A stretch of 64,000 nucleotides of DNA from Streptomyces sp. NBC_00224 (GCF_041435195.1 NZ_CP108106.1:4436501-4500500), one strand, 5' to 3'; counted from the stretch's first letter, positions 16,145-23,727 are shown. Notes: generated by a model not told the origin, from the letters alone. A program made the numbers and translations.

Positions 16145-16645
16145 ATGCACCCCGAAACGGAAGCTTCGTTCGCACAACTGCCCACTACCGTACGTGTGTT
16201 CAGGCGTCGCATTGCCGCCACTCGGCGGGGCGCGCGACTCGCCCGACTGCTGTCGACCCAACGGCTCGCGGAGTGGGGCGTACCCCGTGGGTCCGACGCG
16301 TCGGACACCGCCGCGCTGATCGTGGCGGAGCTGGCCGCCAACGCCGTGGTGCACGCGGGGGCGCCGGGGAGGGCCTTCGAGCTGGGCCTTCTCCTGCGGG
16401 CGGGCGTCCTGCGCATCGAGGTGACGGACACGCGCGCCGACAAGCGCCCGGTGATCGCTTCCGCGCCGCCGCCCGACGCCGAGTCGGGGCGCGGCCTGCT
16501 CCTCGTGCAGGCGGTGGCGGATCGGTGGGGGACGGTGGAGGGGGGGGGTGCGCGGCGGAAGACTGTGTGGGTGGAGGTGGGGATGGGTGCGGAGCCTTCG
16601 TCGCACCCGATCGCCCGCAAGTCCGGTGCGCCTACGCCCTCTTGA
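16145..16645 (+). CDS. ATP-binding anti-sigma-type protein (HATPase_c_2)
   Basis: 166 aa. The GHKL ATPase fold is visible: ALIVAELAANAVVHAG (N box), VLRIEVTDTRADKRP (G1 region) and SGRGLLLVQAVADRWGT (G2 region). There are no histidine kinase dimerisation or membrane segments, so this is an RsbW-like stand-alone ATPase, a family that binds sigma factors or anti-anti-sigma factors. The start is ATG 16145. Near its 3' end the coding sequence holds a run of nine G (16540-16548), a possible slippage site. It lies beside DUF397/XRE genes, as in WhiJ-type loci. Confidence 0.85.
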   Translation: MHPETEASFAQLPTTVRVFRRRIAATRRGARLARLLSTQRLAEWGVPRGSDASDTAALIVAELAANAVVHAGAPGRAFELGLLLRAGVLRIEVTDTRADKRPVIASAPPPDAESGRGLLLVQAVADRWGTVEGGGARRKTVWVEVGMGAEPSSHPIARKSGAPTPS

Positions 16646-16670
16646 CCCTGATCCACCGGAGAGTGATGGT
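16642..16670 (+). promoter_or_regulatory. Candidate promoter of first DUF6879 module
   Basis: TTGACC (16642-16647), 17-bp spacer, GATGGT (16665-16670), 40 bp upstream of the 82-aa gene. The -35 is good and the -10 is weak. Confidence 0.4.
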
Positions 16671-16710
16671 CGTGCCACAGCATGCAACTCCCTCGACAGC
16701 GGAGGCGATC

Positions 16711-16959
16711 ATGGCCCTAGTCTTCTTCGGCAAGGACCCCAACACCGACGGGGACGAATGCCCCACGGCATGGGTGGACGGCAAGAACGCTGACATGGTG
16801 TTGCAGGGCTGGAAGGCCGACGAGGAGACCGAGGCGGAGTGCCTGACGGTCGGCCCCATCCCCGGCACCGAGGCAGTCATCCGCATTCCGGCCCGCATGG
16901 TGCCGCTGATTCGAAAGGCGTGCGATGCCGCAGAACAGCGCAGTTCCGAGCTTCGCTGA
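16711..16959 (+). CDS. Small conserved protein of DUF6879/XRE module (82 aa)
   Basis: Start ATG 16711 with GGAGG at 16701-16705. Conserved features shared with its paralogue at 55625-55879 are DPNTDGDECPTAW, QGWK, a second Cys, and the C-terminal VIRIPARMVPLIRKACDA. Two invariant Cys suggest metal binding or a disulphide. Its 3' end overlaps the next gene by 35 nt in another frame; the other locus has a 32-nt overlap, so tight coupling is conserved. I do not recognise a named domain. Confidence 0.85.
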   Translation: MALVFFGKDPNTDGDECPTAWVDGKNADMVLQGWKADEETEAECLTVGPIPGTEAVIRIPARMVPLIRKACDAAEQRSSELR

Positions 16960-17455
16960 GATGCTGGCCGGGTGCCACGTCTCAGCTGTCCACCTGGAGA
17001 TGCGGGACGCGTACGGCATTGCCGCTGAAGCAGCGGAGTTCGAGGCATGGAAAGCAGGGGACGACGGCAGTCGGTACGACCGCACGGGGCGGCGCCGCGC
17101 CTGGCTGGACCTTGTGCGGGAAACGGTGGGCCGGGGTGTGGTCATGCGCCGCGCACGGATCGTCTCCGAGCCGGTCAGTGAGTACATCAAGTACGAACAC
17201 GCCGGTACGCCCTTGAACATCGAGGCGGGGGAATCAGTGCGCTGGCTGGCGAGGCGCCAGGCGTCGGATATCGCGCTCCCCGGTAACGACTTCTGGCTGT
17301 TCGACGAGCGGGTGGTGCGCTTCAACCACTTCACCGGTGACGGAGCATCCGGCGGCCCGGAGGTGACCGACGCTCCGGCTGTTGCCCGCCTCTGCACATC
17401 GGCGTTCGAGACCGTATGGCAGCGGGCCACCCCGCACGCCGACTTCAAGGTCTGA
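16925..17455 (+). CDS. DUF6879 family protein
   Basis: 176 aa. The family core is present: SFAEMLAGCHVSAVHLEMRDAY at the N-terminus, RARIVSEPVSEYIKYEH in the middle, VRWLARRQASDIALPGNDFW, then WLFDERVVRFNHFTGDG. The paralogue at 55138-55656 matches along the whole length. There is no signal peptide or membrane segment. Function is unknown; the family is consistently linked to XRE-DUF5753 regulators in Streptomyces, which suggests a co-regulator or a module component. It overlaps the upstream gene and lies 27 bp from the XRE gene downstream. Confidence 0.9.
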   Translation: MPQNSAVPSFAEMLAGCHVSAVHLEMRDAYGIAAEAAEFEAWKAGDDGSRYDRTGRRRAWLDLVRETVGRGVVMRRARIVSEPVSEYIKYEHAGTPLNIEAGESVRWLARRQASDIALPGNDFWLFDERVVRFNHFTGDGASGGPEVTDAPAVARLCTSAFETVWQRATPHADFKV

Positions 17456-17482
17456 TCTGAGCGAACCACCGGACCTCAGCTC

Positions 17483-18331
17483 ATGCCCGCGTCTCCCTCT
17501 TCCAGCGCTCAGGCCGCCCGCGAAGCGCTCGCGGCACGTCTGCGGGAACTGCGACTCGACGCAGGTCTCAGATGCCTTGACGTGGCCGTCGCATGCGGGT
17601 GGCACAAGTCCAAGTCGTCACGACTGGAGAACGCCAAGACCGCTCCGTCGGACGACGACATCCGGGCATGGTGCCGTGCCTGCGGCGCTGCGGACCAAGC
17701 AGCGGACCTGATCGCAGTGAGCCGTACGGCGGAGTCCATGTACGTGCAGTGGCGGCGGCTTGAGCGCACCGGCCTGCGGAGGCTCCAAGAGTCCTACGTC
17801 CCCTTGTACGAGCAGACCAGGCACTTCCGCGTCTACTCCTCGCGGGTCATGCCGGGTGTGCTCCAAACCGAGGACTACGCCCGCGCGCTGCTGTCCACGA
17901 TCGCCGGCTTCCGTCGACTTCCCGATGACTCGGCGGAAGCGGCATCAGCGCGGGTCGCGCGCTCCCATGTGATCCGGGAGGGCGGGCACAGATTCGCCCT
18001 GCTCATGGAAGAGGATGTTCTCTACTACCGGTACGGCGACGCCGGGGCCATGTCCGCTCAACTGGGCCATCTGCTAGCCGTCATGCCCCTGGCGTCCGTC
18101 TCCCTGGGAATCATCCCGCGCACGGTTCCTCGTGGCATGTGGGGTCAGGAGACGTTCACCATGTTCGATGATCAGCGGGTGCACGTGGAGCTGCTGACCG
18201 CCAAGGTCACTGTCACCCAGCCCAGTGAAGTCGCCATCTATGCCAGGGCGTTCGGCGATCTGGCGAAGATGGCTGTCTACGGGAAGGACGCGCGGGCACT
18301 GATCTCAGCGGCGATCAATGCCCTCGCCTAA
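17483..18331 (+). CDS. XRE regulator with DUF5753 (module 1)
   Basis: 282 aa. The N-terminal helix-turn-helix (LRELRLDAGLRCLDVAVACGW, then KSKSSRLENAK) lies at ~18-55; DUF5753 follows with FRVYSSRVMPGVLQTEDYAR, FALLMEEDVLYYR and TQPSEVAIYARAF. It is the same length as, and closely similar to, the protein encoded at 54276-55124. It is the third gene of the small-protein/DUF6879/XRE module. A conserved two-repeat promoter element begins seven bases after its stop, so it probably activates or represses the small genes downstream. Confidence 0.92.
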   Translation: MPASPSSSAQAAREALAARLRELRLDAGLRCLDVAVACGWHKSKSSRLENAKTAPSDDDIRAWCRACGAADQAADLIAVSRTAESMYVQWRRLERTGLRRLQESYVPLYEQTRHFRVYSSRVMPGVLQTEDYARALLSTIAGFRRLPDDSAEAASARVARSHVIREGGHRFALLMEEDVLYYRYGDAGAMSAQLGHLLAVMPLASVSLGIIPRTVPRGMWGQETFTMFDDQRVHVELLTAKVTVTQPSEVAIYARAFGDLAKMAVYGKDARALISAAINALA

Positions 18332-18337
18332 TCCGTC

Positions 18338-18387
18338 TGCAACCGACTGCAACTTTGTGGTCGGCGCCGCTCCTCAGTTCCTAGCGT
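18338..18387 (+). promoter_or_regulatory. Conserved TGCAA double repeat plus CTAGCGTCG promoter (copy 1)
   Basis: TGCAA at 18338 and 18348 (10 bp apart) and CTAGCGTCG from 18381. Aligned without gaps to 55977-56026, the repeats, their 10-bp spacing and the 34-bp distance to TAGCGT are all identical, while the DNA between them differs. TAGCGT is probably the -10, since no -35 is seen; the repeats then sit where an activator would bind. It reads into the genes at 18419. Confidence 0.65.
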
Positions 18388-18418
18388 CGTCGTCACCAGC
18401 ACTGCGCGAGGGGACGGC

Positions 18419-18634
18419 ATGACCAACCCACGGACCTACCCGCAACAGAGAGCTGAACTGCCCAAGCGCGTGCACGACTACCTGTACGGCTGCGACCCCG
18501 TGGCCGCGTGCGGAGTCTGCGCCGCGCTGGCGACGGAACTGGCAGAGGCACGTGAGGCAACGGAGTACGGCAAGGCGTACGACGCTGCGGCCGAGATCAG
18601 GAACCACCCGCATCCGGTGAAGAGGAACCGATGA
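18419..18634 (+). CDS. Small cysteine-containing protein (71 aa)
   Basis: ATG 18419 with GAGGGGA upstream, 37 bp after the TAGCGT element. The sequence has RVHDYLYGCDPVAACGVCAAL, three Cys within nine residues including CGVC, then an acidic helix LATELAEAREATEYGKAYDAAAEI and a basic tail. A CxxC pair could bind metal or act in redox chemistry. I do not recognise the family. It is the first gene after the XRE regulator and probably its target. Confidence 0.7.
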   Translation: MTNPRTYPQQRAELPKRVHDYLYGCDPVAACGVCAALATELAEAREATEYGKAYDAAAEIRNHPHPVKRNR

Positions 18635-18702
18635 GAGCCGCCGCGTGGGCCCACACGGGGTCGCACGCCCCGCGAATCAATCCGACTATGAAGGAGCACC
18701 CC

Positions 18703-18849
18703 ATGGGTGGACAGCACGGCGGAGGCACCGGGTCCGGGCAGGGCGGCAGCCAGCAGGACGACGGCAGCAGCGGACGCGGACACGGCGGAGGCGGCCAGGA
18801 GACGAGCGGCGGGAACAGCTCCGACGGCTCCGGCCCCGCGAAGAAGTAG
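18703..18849 (+). CDS. Gly/Ser-rich micropeptide (48 aa), candidate modification substrate
   Basis: ATG 18703 with AAGGAG six bases upstream; stop at 18847-18849, only three bases before the methyltransferase start. The peptide is almost entirely Gly, Ser, Gln, Asp and His (GGQHGGGTGSGQGG onward) with no hydrophobic core, and contains two Asp-Gly sites (QQDDGSS and SSDGSG). Asp-Gly is the preferred target of PIMT-type enzymes, and such a methyltransferase is encoded immediately downstream. A ribosomally made, modified peptide is therefore possible but unproven. Confidence 0.6.
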   Translation: MGGQHGGGTGSGQGGSQQDDGSSGRGHGGGGQETSGGNSSDGSGPAKK

Positions 18850-18852
18850 CCG

Positions 18853-20052
18853 ATGACGATGAACACTCGCGCAGAGGAGGCGGGCCCTTCGGGGCTCGCT
18901 TCCGCGCTCGTCGCGGCGGGCGCGCTGGCCCCCGACTGGCTGGCGGCGTTCGAGGCCGTCCCCCGCGAGCTGTTCGTGCCCGCCCGCGTCTGGCCGGGGA
19001 TCGCGGACGGCACGCGACAGAACCCGTTGGTCGACCGCGCCGAGGACCGCGACGCGTGGTTCACGGCGGTGTACTCCGACATCCCCCTGACCACGCAGTG
19101 GGACGACGGCAGGCATACCGGGGACGGCCTGGGCACCACGCCCAGTAGCTCAAGTTCCAAACCCCGCATGGTGTTCTCGATGTTGGCGGATCTCGGCGTG
19201 AAGGACGGTCACCGCGTTCTGGAGATCGGTACGGGCACGGGGTGGAACGCCGGACTCCTCTCGCACCGGCTGGGCGACGCGAACGTGGTCAGCGTCGAGT
19301 ACGACGAGGAGGTGGCCAAGGGGGCGGGCGAGAACCTTCGGGCCGCTGGGCTGCACCCTCTGGTCGTTGTGGGTGACGGCCGACTGGGGTTCACCGGGAA
19401 CGCGCCCTACGACCGCGTCATCGACACCTGCTCCGTCGGTGCGGTGCCGCCGGCATGGGTCGAGCAGACCCGGACCGGTGGACTCGTCGTCGCCCCCTGG
19501 GGAACGGAGTACGGCGGTGAGGCGATCGCCCGTCTGGTCGTCGGCGACGACGGCACGGCGAGCGGCCGCTTCACGCGCTCCAGTGCCTTCATGCGGCTAC
19601 GCCAGCAGCGCCCGATTCAGCCGCCGCATGCCGCCTACCTGAAAGGTCTGGAGTGGCCCGCAGACGGCGTCAGGAGCAGCACCGCGCTTTCGCCCGCCGA
19701 TGTCGGCGGGTGGGTGGAGCAGTTCGTCATCGGGCTGCGCGTGCCGGGCGCGTTCTGGACCGTGGAGCGGTACGAGGGCGGCGCGTACACCCTGTGGACG
19801 TACAGCACCGACACGAAGTCGTGGGCATCGGCCGACTACATACCGGGAGCGGACTCGTACGAGGTGTACCAGTCCGGACCGCGCCGCCTGTGGGACGAGA
19901 CGGAAGCGGCCTACCGCTGGTGGTGCGAGAAGGGCCGCCCCGGGTTCGAACGCTTCGGGCTCACCGTCGCCGACGACGGCGAAAAGGTGTGGCTGGATTC
20001 CCCGGACAGCCCGGTCCAGGTCGATCTCGGCCGGGGAGGGCGCGGGATTTGA
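18853..20052 (+). CDS. PIMT-like (protein-isoaspartate O-methyltransferase family) enzyme
   Basis: 399 aa. The N-terminal half matches the PIMT fold: FEAVPRELFVPARVWPGIADG, the peptide-carboxylate loop GTTPSSSSSKPRMVFSML, and the SAM-binding motif VLEIGTGTGWNAGLLSHRLG at ~119-138. A further ~200 residues, rich in Trp and Tyr (FWTVERYEGGAYTLWTYS), extend well beyond a housekeeping PIMT. Extended actinobacterial PIMT homologues often act on ribosomal peptides, forming aspartimides. The gene starts three bases after the Gly-rich micropeptide. The family call is firm; the peptide substrate is inferred. Confidence 0.82.
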   Translation: MTMNTRAEEAGPSGLASALVAAGALAPDWLAAFEAVPRELFVPARVWPGIADGTRQNPLVDRAEDRDAWFTAVYSDIPLTTQWDDGRHTGDGLGTTPSSSSSKPRMVFSMLADLGVKDGHRVLEIGTGTGWNAGLLSHRLGDANVVSVEYDEEVAKGAGENLRAAGLHPLVVVGDGRLGFTGNAPYDRVIDTCSVGAVPPAWVEQTRTGGLVVAPWGTEYGGEAIARLVVGDDGTASGRFTRSSAFMRLRQQRPIQPPHAAYLKGLEWPADGVRSSTALSPADVGGWVEQFVIGLRVPGAFWTVERYEGGAYTLWTYSTDTKSWASADYIPGADSYEVYQSGPRRLWDETEAAYRWWCEKGRPGFERFGLTVADDGEKVWLDSPDSPVQVDLGRGGRGI

Positions 20053-20055
20053 CTG

Positions 20056-20282
20056 CGGGCCGGAAAATCCAGCCCCTCCGGCGTTTGAGGAGCGGGGTCC
20101 GGGGCGGAGCCCCGAAGCGGGGGCGGGGGCGCAGCCCCAGCGGGGGTACCGGGGGCGAAGCCCCCGTAAGCGGGGTGCAGGGGCCGCAGGCCCCGCCCGG
20201 GGTCCGGGGGCGCAGCCCCCGGGAGACCACCCTTACCCCCACCCACCCCCGGAGGCCACGCGGCGGAGCCGCACATGTCACA
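20056..20282. repeat. GC-rich multi-hairpin intergenic repeat
   Basis: A run of short palindromes: TCCGGGGCGGAGCCCCG, GGGGGCGCAGCCCC, CGGGGGCGAAGCCCCCG, CAGGGGCCGCAGGCCCCG and CCGGGGGCGCAGCCCCCGGG. It ends in GCGGCGGAGCCGCACATGTCA, which also occurs in variant form near 12430 and 38820. It lies between convergent genes and is a common Streptomyces intergenic element, probably acting in termination. Confidence 0.85.
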
Positions 20283-20321
20283 GCGGGAAGGGGCGGGGTG
20301 GGGTGTCCCAAGGAGGGATCG

Positions 20322-21011
20322 CTACGCGTCCAGCGCCCCCCGCCACGCCGCGACCGCCTCCGCCGAGACCGGCGCGTCCCACCCCTGCGGCCGGGACGCA
20401 CCCCCGATGTGGACCGCGTCGATGCCCGCGCGCAGCAGCGTCGGCAGGTGGTCGAGGCGGAGGCCGCCGCCGACCAGGATGCGGGGCTCGTAGCCGGGCT
20501 CGGCCCTGCGGGCGGCCTCCGCGACCAGCGTCGAGAGGCCGTCGTCGACGCCCCCCGCCGCCCCCGCCGTCAGATACGTGTCGAGGCCCGGCAGCCCCGC
20601 GAGCTCCTTGCGCAGGGCGTCGCGGTCGGCGGCCCGGTCGATGGCCCGGTGGAACGTCCAGCGGCAGCCGTCCAGCTCCGCCAGCAGTGCCCGTACCGCC
20701 GCCACGTCCGGCGCGCCGGTCTCGTCGAGGAACCCGAGCACGAACTCGTCCGCGCCCTCCGCCCGCAGCGCCCGCGCGTCCCGTACGAGCGCGTCCACGT
20801 CGCCCGCCGCGAAGCCGTCCGCCGAGCGGAGCATCACGCGCAGCGGGATGTCCACGGCGGCGCGGATCGCCGCGAAGGTCTCCCGGGACGGGGTCAGGCC
20901 GTCTGCCGCCATGTCGGTGACCAGCTCAAGCCGGTCCGCCCCGCCGGCCTGCGCCGCGATCGCGTCCGCCGCGTCGAGGGCGATCACCTCAAGCAGTGCA
21001 CGGTTGCTCAT
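20322..21011 (-). CDS. cutC: CutC family protein
   Basis: 229-aa TIM-barrel protein with the CutC signatures LLEVIALDAADAIAAQAGGADRLELV at the N-terminus, VMLRSADGF, FHRAIDRAAD, and the end ILVGGGLRLDHLPTLLRAGIDAVHIG. CutC was named for copper homeostasis, but the biochemical activity is unsettled. The start is ATG 21011 after GGGG. A DasR-like site lies 34-49 bp upstream, which would tie it to amino-sugar regulation. Confidence 0.92.
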   Translation of the reverse strand: MSNRALLEVIALDAADAIAAQAGGADRLELVTDMAADGLTPSRETFAAIRAAVDIPLRVMLRSADGFAAGDVDALVRDARALRAEGADEFVLGFLDETGAPDVAAVRALLAELDGCRWTFHRAIDRAADRDALRKELAGLPGLDTYLTAGAAGGVDDGLSTLVAEAARRAEPGYEPRILVGGGLRLDHLPTLLRAGIDAVHIGGASRPQGWDAPVSAEAVAAWRGALDA

Positions 21012-21044
21012 CTGACCCCAATTCCTCGGCTGCCGTACAGGTCG

Positions 21045-21060
21045 ACAGGTCTAGTCCAAT
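21045..21060. promoter_or_regulatory. dre-like DasR site upstream of cutC
   Basis: ACAGGTCTAGTCCAAT matches the dre consensus ACTGGTCTAGACCAGT at 13 of 16 positions. It lies in the cutC promoter region. DasR is the GlcNAc-6-phosphate-responsive GntR regulator of Streptomyces. Confidence 0.6.
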
Positions 21061-21097
21061 AACAAGCCTACGCGTCGACCCACCCAGCCGCATGCCC

Positions 21098-22318
21098 TCA
21101 CTCCACGAACCGCACCTCCGGCCATCGCGCCGACGCCCCGTCGAGCAGCCGCGCCGGGTCCCCGCCCCGCAGCCAGCGGTCGAAGAACGCCGATACGTAC
21201 GCCTTCTGTGCGGCGACGGAACGTACGGGGTCGACCGTCCCGACATTCTTGGCGATGAAGGCATCCGGCAGCCCCAACTGGCGCGCGATCTGCGGCACTT
21301 GGGACTGGAGGTCCGTGAAGGAGGCGTGGGCGGAGCCCCTGAGCGTCAGGTCCCGGTGCCAGCCCGTGCTGTGTTCCCAGGCCTGGCCCCAGGAGGCCAC
21401 GGTGTGGTGGGTGTCGCCCTCCATGCCCATGAGCAGGAGCGGCCGGTCGACGCCCTCGGAGGCGACGGTGGACGGGTTCGACGGGTCGTCGTCGCGCTGG
21501 GTGTAGCCCATCACGCCGTCCATGTTGAGCGCGGCCCGCACGCGGCGGTCGTCGTGCATGGCCTGCGCGGCCGCGAAGCCGCCCGCCGACTGCCCGAACA
21601 TGCCGACGGCGTCGAGGTCAAGGCGCCGCCCGAGCCCGCCGGGCAGGTCGGCGAGCCGGTCCAGTACGAACCGGGTGTCCGCGACCCGTACGTCCACGGC
21701 CTTCTTCAGGAGGGCGACGACGTGCTCGGGCCCCGCGTCCTTGGCACGCTTGAACTCGCGGGGCAGCACGGTGCGTTCGAGCCGTCGCCGGGGGAATTCG
21801 ACGACCTGGGCGTCGTACGTGTGGTCCACCATCACGACGACATAGCCGCGCGAGGCGAGCTCGTCGCAGAGGGTGGTGCCGAGGGTGCGGGGGTCGCCGG
21901 CGCCGGGCGAGTAGAGGACGACGGGGAGGCGCCTGCCGGTGGCGGGGGCGTGGGTGTACGCGTGGCTGCGGGTCACGGCCCAGTCGACCGTGCCGGGCGG
22001 CACGTCGAGCCCGCTCACCTGGCCGTACGCGTCCGCCGCGGCCCGGGTCATCTGCGGCGCTCGCTCGTACCCGCGTACGCTCCGGGCCGGGTACCGCACC
22101 CCCACCATCAACTCCCGGTACGGCCGCACCCCACCCCACGGATCCCGCCGCCCCCGGTCCACGAGCCGCAGCGCGACCGTGCCGACGGGGTACGGGCCGG
22201 TGGGCGCGGGCAGCGACATCCGTACGCGCGGCGCGGCGACGGCGGGCCCGCCGATGAGGGTGGCGGCGGCGGAGAGGGCGGCGGCGGACAGGACGACTCG
22301 TCGAGAGGGCGCGATCAT
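21098..22318 (-). CDS. Secreted alpha/beta hydrolase (PAF acetylhydrolase/lipase-like)
   Basis: 406 aa from ATG 22318. A signal peptide with basic start and AALSAAATLIGGPAVAA core is visible. The hydrolase fold shows PVVLYSPGAGDPRTLGTTL (oxyanion region), the nucleophile elbow GMFGQSAGGFAAAQ, and a late catalytic His in LRGSAHASFTD. This matches platelet-activating-factor acetylhydrolase-like and dienelactone-hydrolase-like secreted esterases. It acts outside the cell on esters or lipids; the substrate is unknown. It is transcribed toward cutC. Confidence 0.85.
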   Translation of the reverse strand: MIAPSRRVVLSAAALSAAATLIGGPAVAAPRVRMSLPAPTGPYPVGTVALRLVDRGRRDPWGGVRPYRELMVGVRYPARSVRGYERAPQMTRAAADAYGQVSGLDVPPGTVDWAVTRSHAYTHAPATGRRLPVVLYSPGAGDPRTLGTTLCDELASRGYVVVMVDHTYDAQVVEFPRRRLERTVLPREFKRAKDAGPEHVVALLKKAVDVRVADTRFVLDRLADLPGGLGRRLDLDAVGMFGQSAGGFAAAQAMHDDRRVRAALNMDGVMGYTQRDDDPSNPSTVASEGVDRPLLLMGMEGDTHHTVASWGQAWEHSTGWHRDLTLRGSAHASFTDLQSQVPQIARQLGLPDAFIAKNVGTVDPVRSVAAQKAYVSAFFDRWLRGGDPARLLDGASARWPEVRFVE

Positions 22319-22458
22319 GCCTCCGACTGTCCCAGCCCCCGGGCCCGCCCCCAATCGGGCAGGCCCCCGTGTCGGGCCTCGGGTTACCCCGAACGAACCT
22401 TCACCTGCGGACCAGCCACACACGGCCTGCGGACGAACGGGGTGGCTACGCTCAACGC

Positions 22459-23091
22459 ATGGCCGACCTCCAAACCCGCTGGACCCAAACCCTCACCGCA
22501 GCCCGCAGCGGCGACGGCCCCGACCCCACCCCCTACGCCGACCGCCTCCTCACCCAGTGGGCCGAGCCGCACCGCAAGTACCACACCGTCGACCACCTCG
22601 CCGCCGTGCTGCGCCACATCGACACCCTCGCCGACCACGCCGAGGACCCCGAACTCGTACGCCTCGCCGCCTGGTTCCACGACGCCGTGTACCGGCCCGA
22701 CCGCTCCGAGAACGAGGAGCGCAGCGCGGCGCAGGCCGAACGCGCGCTGCCCGAGGCCGGGTTGAGCCAGGACGACACCGCCGAAGTCGCCCGGCTCGTA
22801 CGCCTCACCGTCACCCACGACCCCCACGAGGGCGACACGAACGGCGAGGTCCTGTGCGACGCCGACCTGGCGGTGCTCGCCGGGGACCCGGAGGAGTACG
22901 CGGCGTACGCCGCCGCCGTCCGCGAGGAGTACGCCTTCGTCCCCGACGACGCCTTCCGCACCGGCCGGGCCCAGGTCCTGCGCCAGCTCCTCGAACTGCC
23001 GAGGCTGTTCCGTACGCCCTACGGCGCCAAGGAGTGGGAGGCCCGGGCGCGCGAGAACCTGACGGCGGAGCTGGAGCTGCTCACCGGGTGA
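22459..23091 (+). CDS. HD-superfamily metal-dependent phosphohydrolase-like protein
   Basis: 210 aa from ATG 22459. Metal-binding residues are visible in YHTVDHLAAVLRH, LAAWFHDAVY (the HD pair) and CDADLAVLAG. The family is annotated as predicted HD phosphohydrolases with unknown nucleotide substrate. An RSENEERSA motif follows the HD pair, as is usual in this family. It converges on the DUF4031 gene with a 1-base gap. Confidence 0.88.
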   Translation: MADLQTRWTQTLTAARSGDGPDPTPYADRLLTQWAEPHRKYHTVDHLAAVLRHIDTLADHAEDPELVRLAAWFHDAVYRPDRSENEERSAAQAERALPEAGLSQDDTAEVARLVRLTVTHDPHEGDTNGEVLCDADLAVLAGDPEEYAAYAAAVREEYAFVPDDAFRTGRAQVLRQLLELPRLFRTPYGAKEWEARARENLTAELELLTG

Positions 23092-23092
23092 G

Positions 23093-23359
23093 CTACGCCG
23101 GCCGCCCCTTAGGCCGCCGCAGCCCCGCCCCCGTAAGCCTCCGCACCAGCTCCTTGGGGCCGATCTCGACCGCCCCGGCCCGTACCGCGTCCGCGTACCG
23201 GGACTCCGGTACGTCGTAGTGGTCCCGCTCGAAGGCGCGCGGCGGGCAGCCGACCGCGGCTGCGAACGCGTGCAGCTCCTCGTACGACACGTCGCTGATC
23301 AGGTGCGACCACAGGCGGCCGTGGCCCGGCCAGGTCGGGGGGTCGATGTAGACCGTCAT
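23093..23359 (-). CDS. DUF4031 protein
   Basis: 88 aa beginning MTVYIDPPTWPGHGR, the defining DUF4031 signature, followed by WSHLISDVSYEELHAFA and FERDHYDVPESRY. The start is ATG 23359, which overlaps the stop of the upstream gene (ATGA, 23356-23359), so the two form an operon. The function is unknown. Confidence 0.9.
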   Translation of the reverse strand: MTVYIDPPTWPGHGRLWSHLISDVSYEELHAFAAAVGCPPRAFERDHYDVPESRYADAVRAGAVEIGPKELVRRLTGAGLRRPKGRPA

Positions 23360-23727
23360 GCGAGCGGGCCCGTGCCCAGGCCGCCGACCGGGGCCACCTT
23401 GACGCCCGCCTTGCCGCACACCCAGTGCGGGTCGGGGCCGAGCTCGGGCTCGACGTCCAGGGCGTGCGGGTCGCCGTCGTGGCAGACGGGGCAGATGGGC
23501 CAGCGGCCGTACTTCTCCAGGAGCGCGTCCTGCACGTCCTGGGCGACTAGCCCGGCCACGTACTCAAGGCCGTCCGGCCACTGCTCCACCCACCAGCGGC
23601 GGTGCGTCACCGCGTCCTCGACCAGTGAGACCACATCGGCCTGGGCCACGTCGCGCGCGGCCAGATCCGCCAGCACCAGGGCGCGTGCGGCGTGCAGGGA
23701 CTGCTCCAGGGGGTCGACGTCGTCCAT
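23356..23727 (-). CDS. Hypothetical zinc-ribbon-like protein (123 aa)
   Basis: The N-terminal half is helical and acidic (MDDVDPLEQSLHAARALVLADL) and is followed by WWVEQWPDGLEYVAGLVAQDV. The C-terminal half carries CPVCHDGDPH and a later Cys in HWVCGKAG, suggesting a small metal-binding fold. It is coupled by a 4-base overlap to the DUF4031 gene. I recognise it only as a conserved Streptomyces hypothetical. Confidence 0.75.
   Translation of the reverse strand: MDDVDPLEQSLHAARALVLADLAARDVAQADVVSLVEDAVTHRRWWVEQWPDGLEYVAGLVAQDVQDALLEKYGRWPICPVCHDGDPHALDVEPELGPDPHWVCGKAGVKVAPVGGLGTGPLA

Noticed and set aside
20996..22765. 589-codon plus-strand frame across the secreted hydrolase
   Set aside because: Antisense shadow; the minus frame has signal peptide, nucleophile elbow and catalytic His, and this one has none of them.
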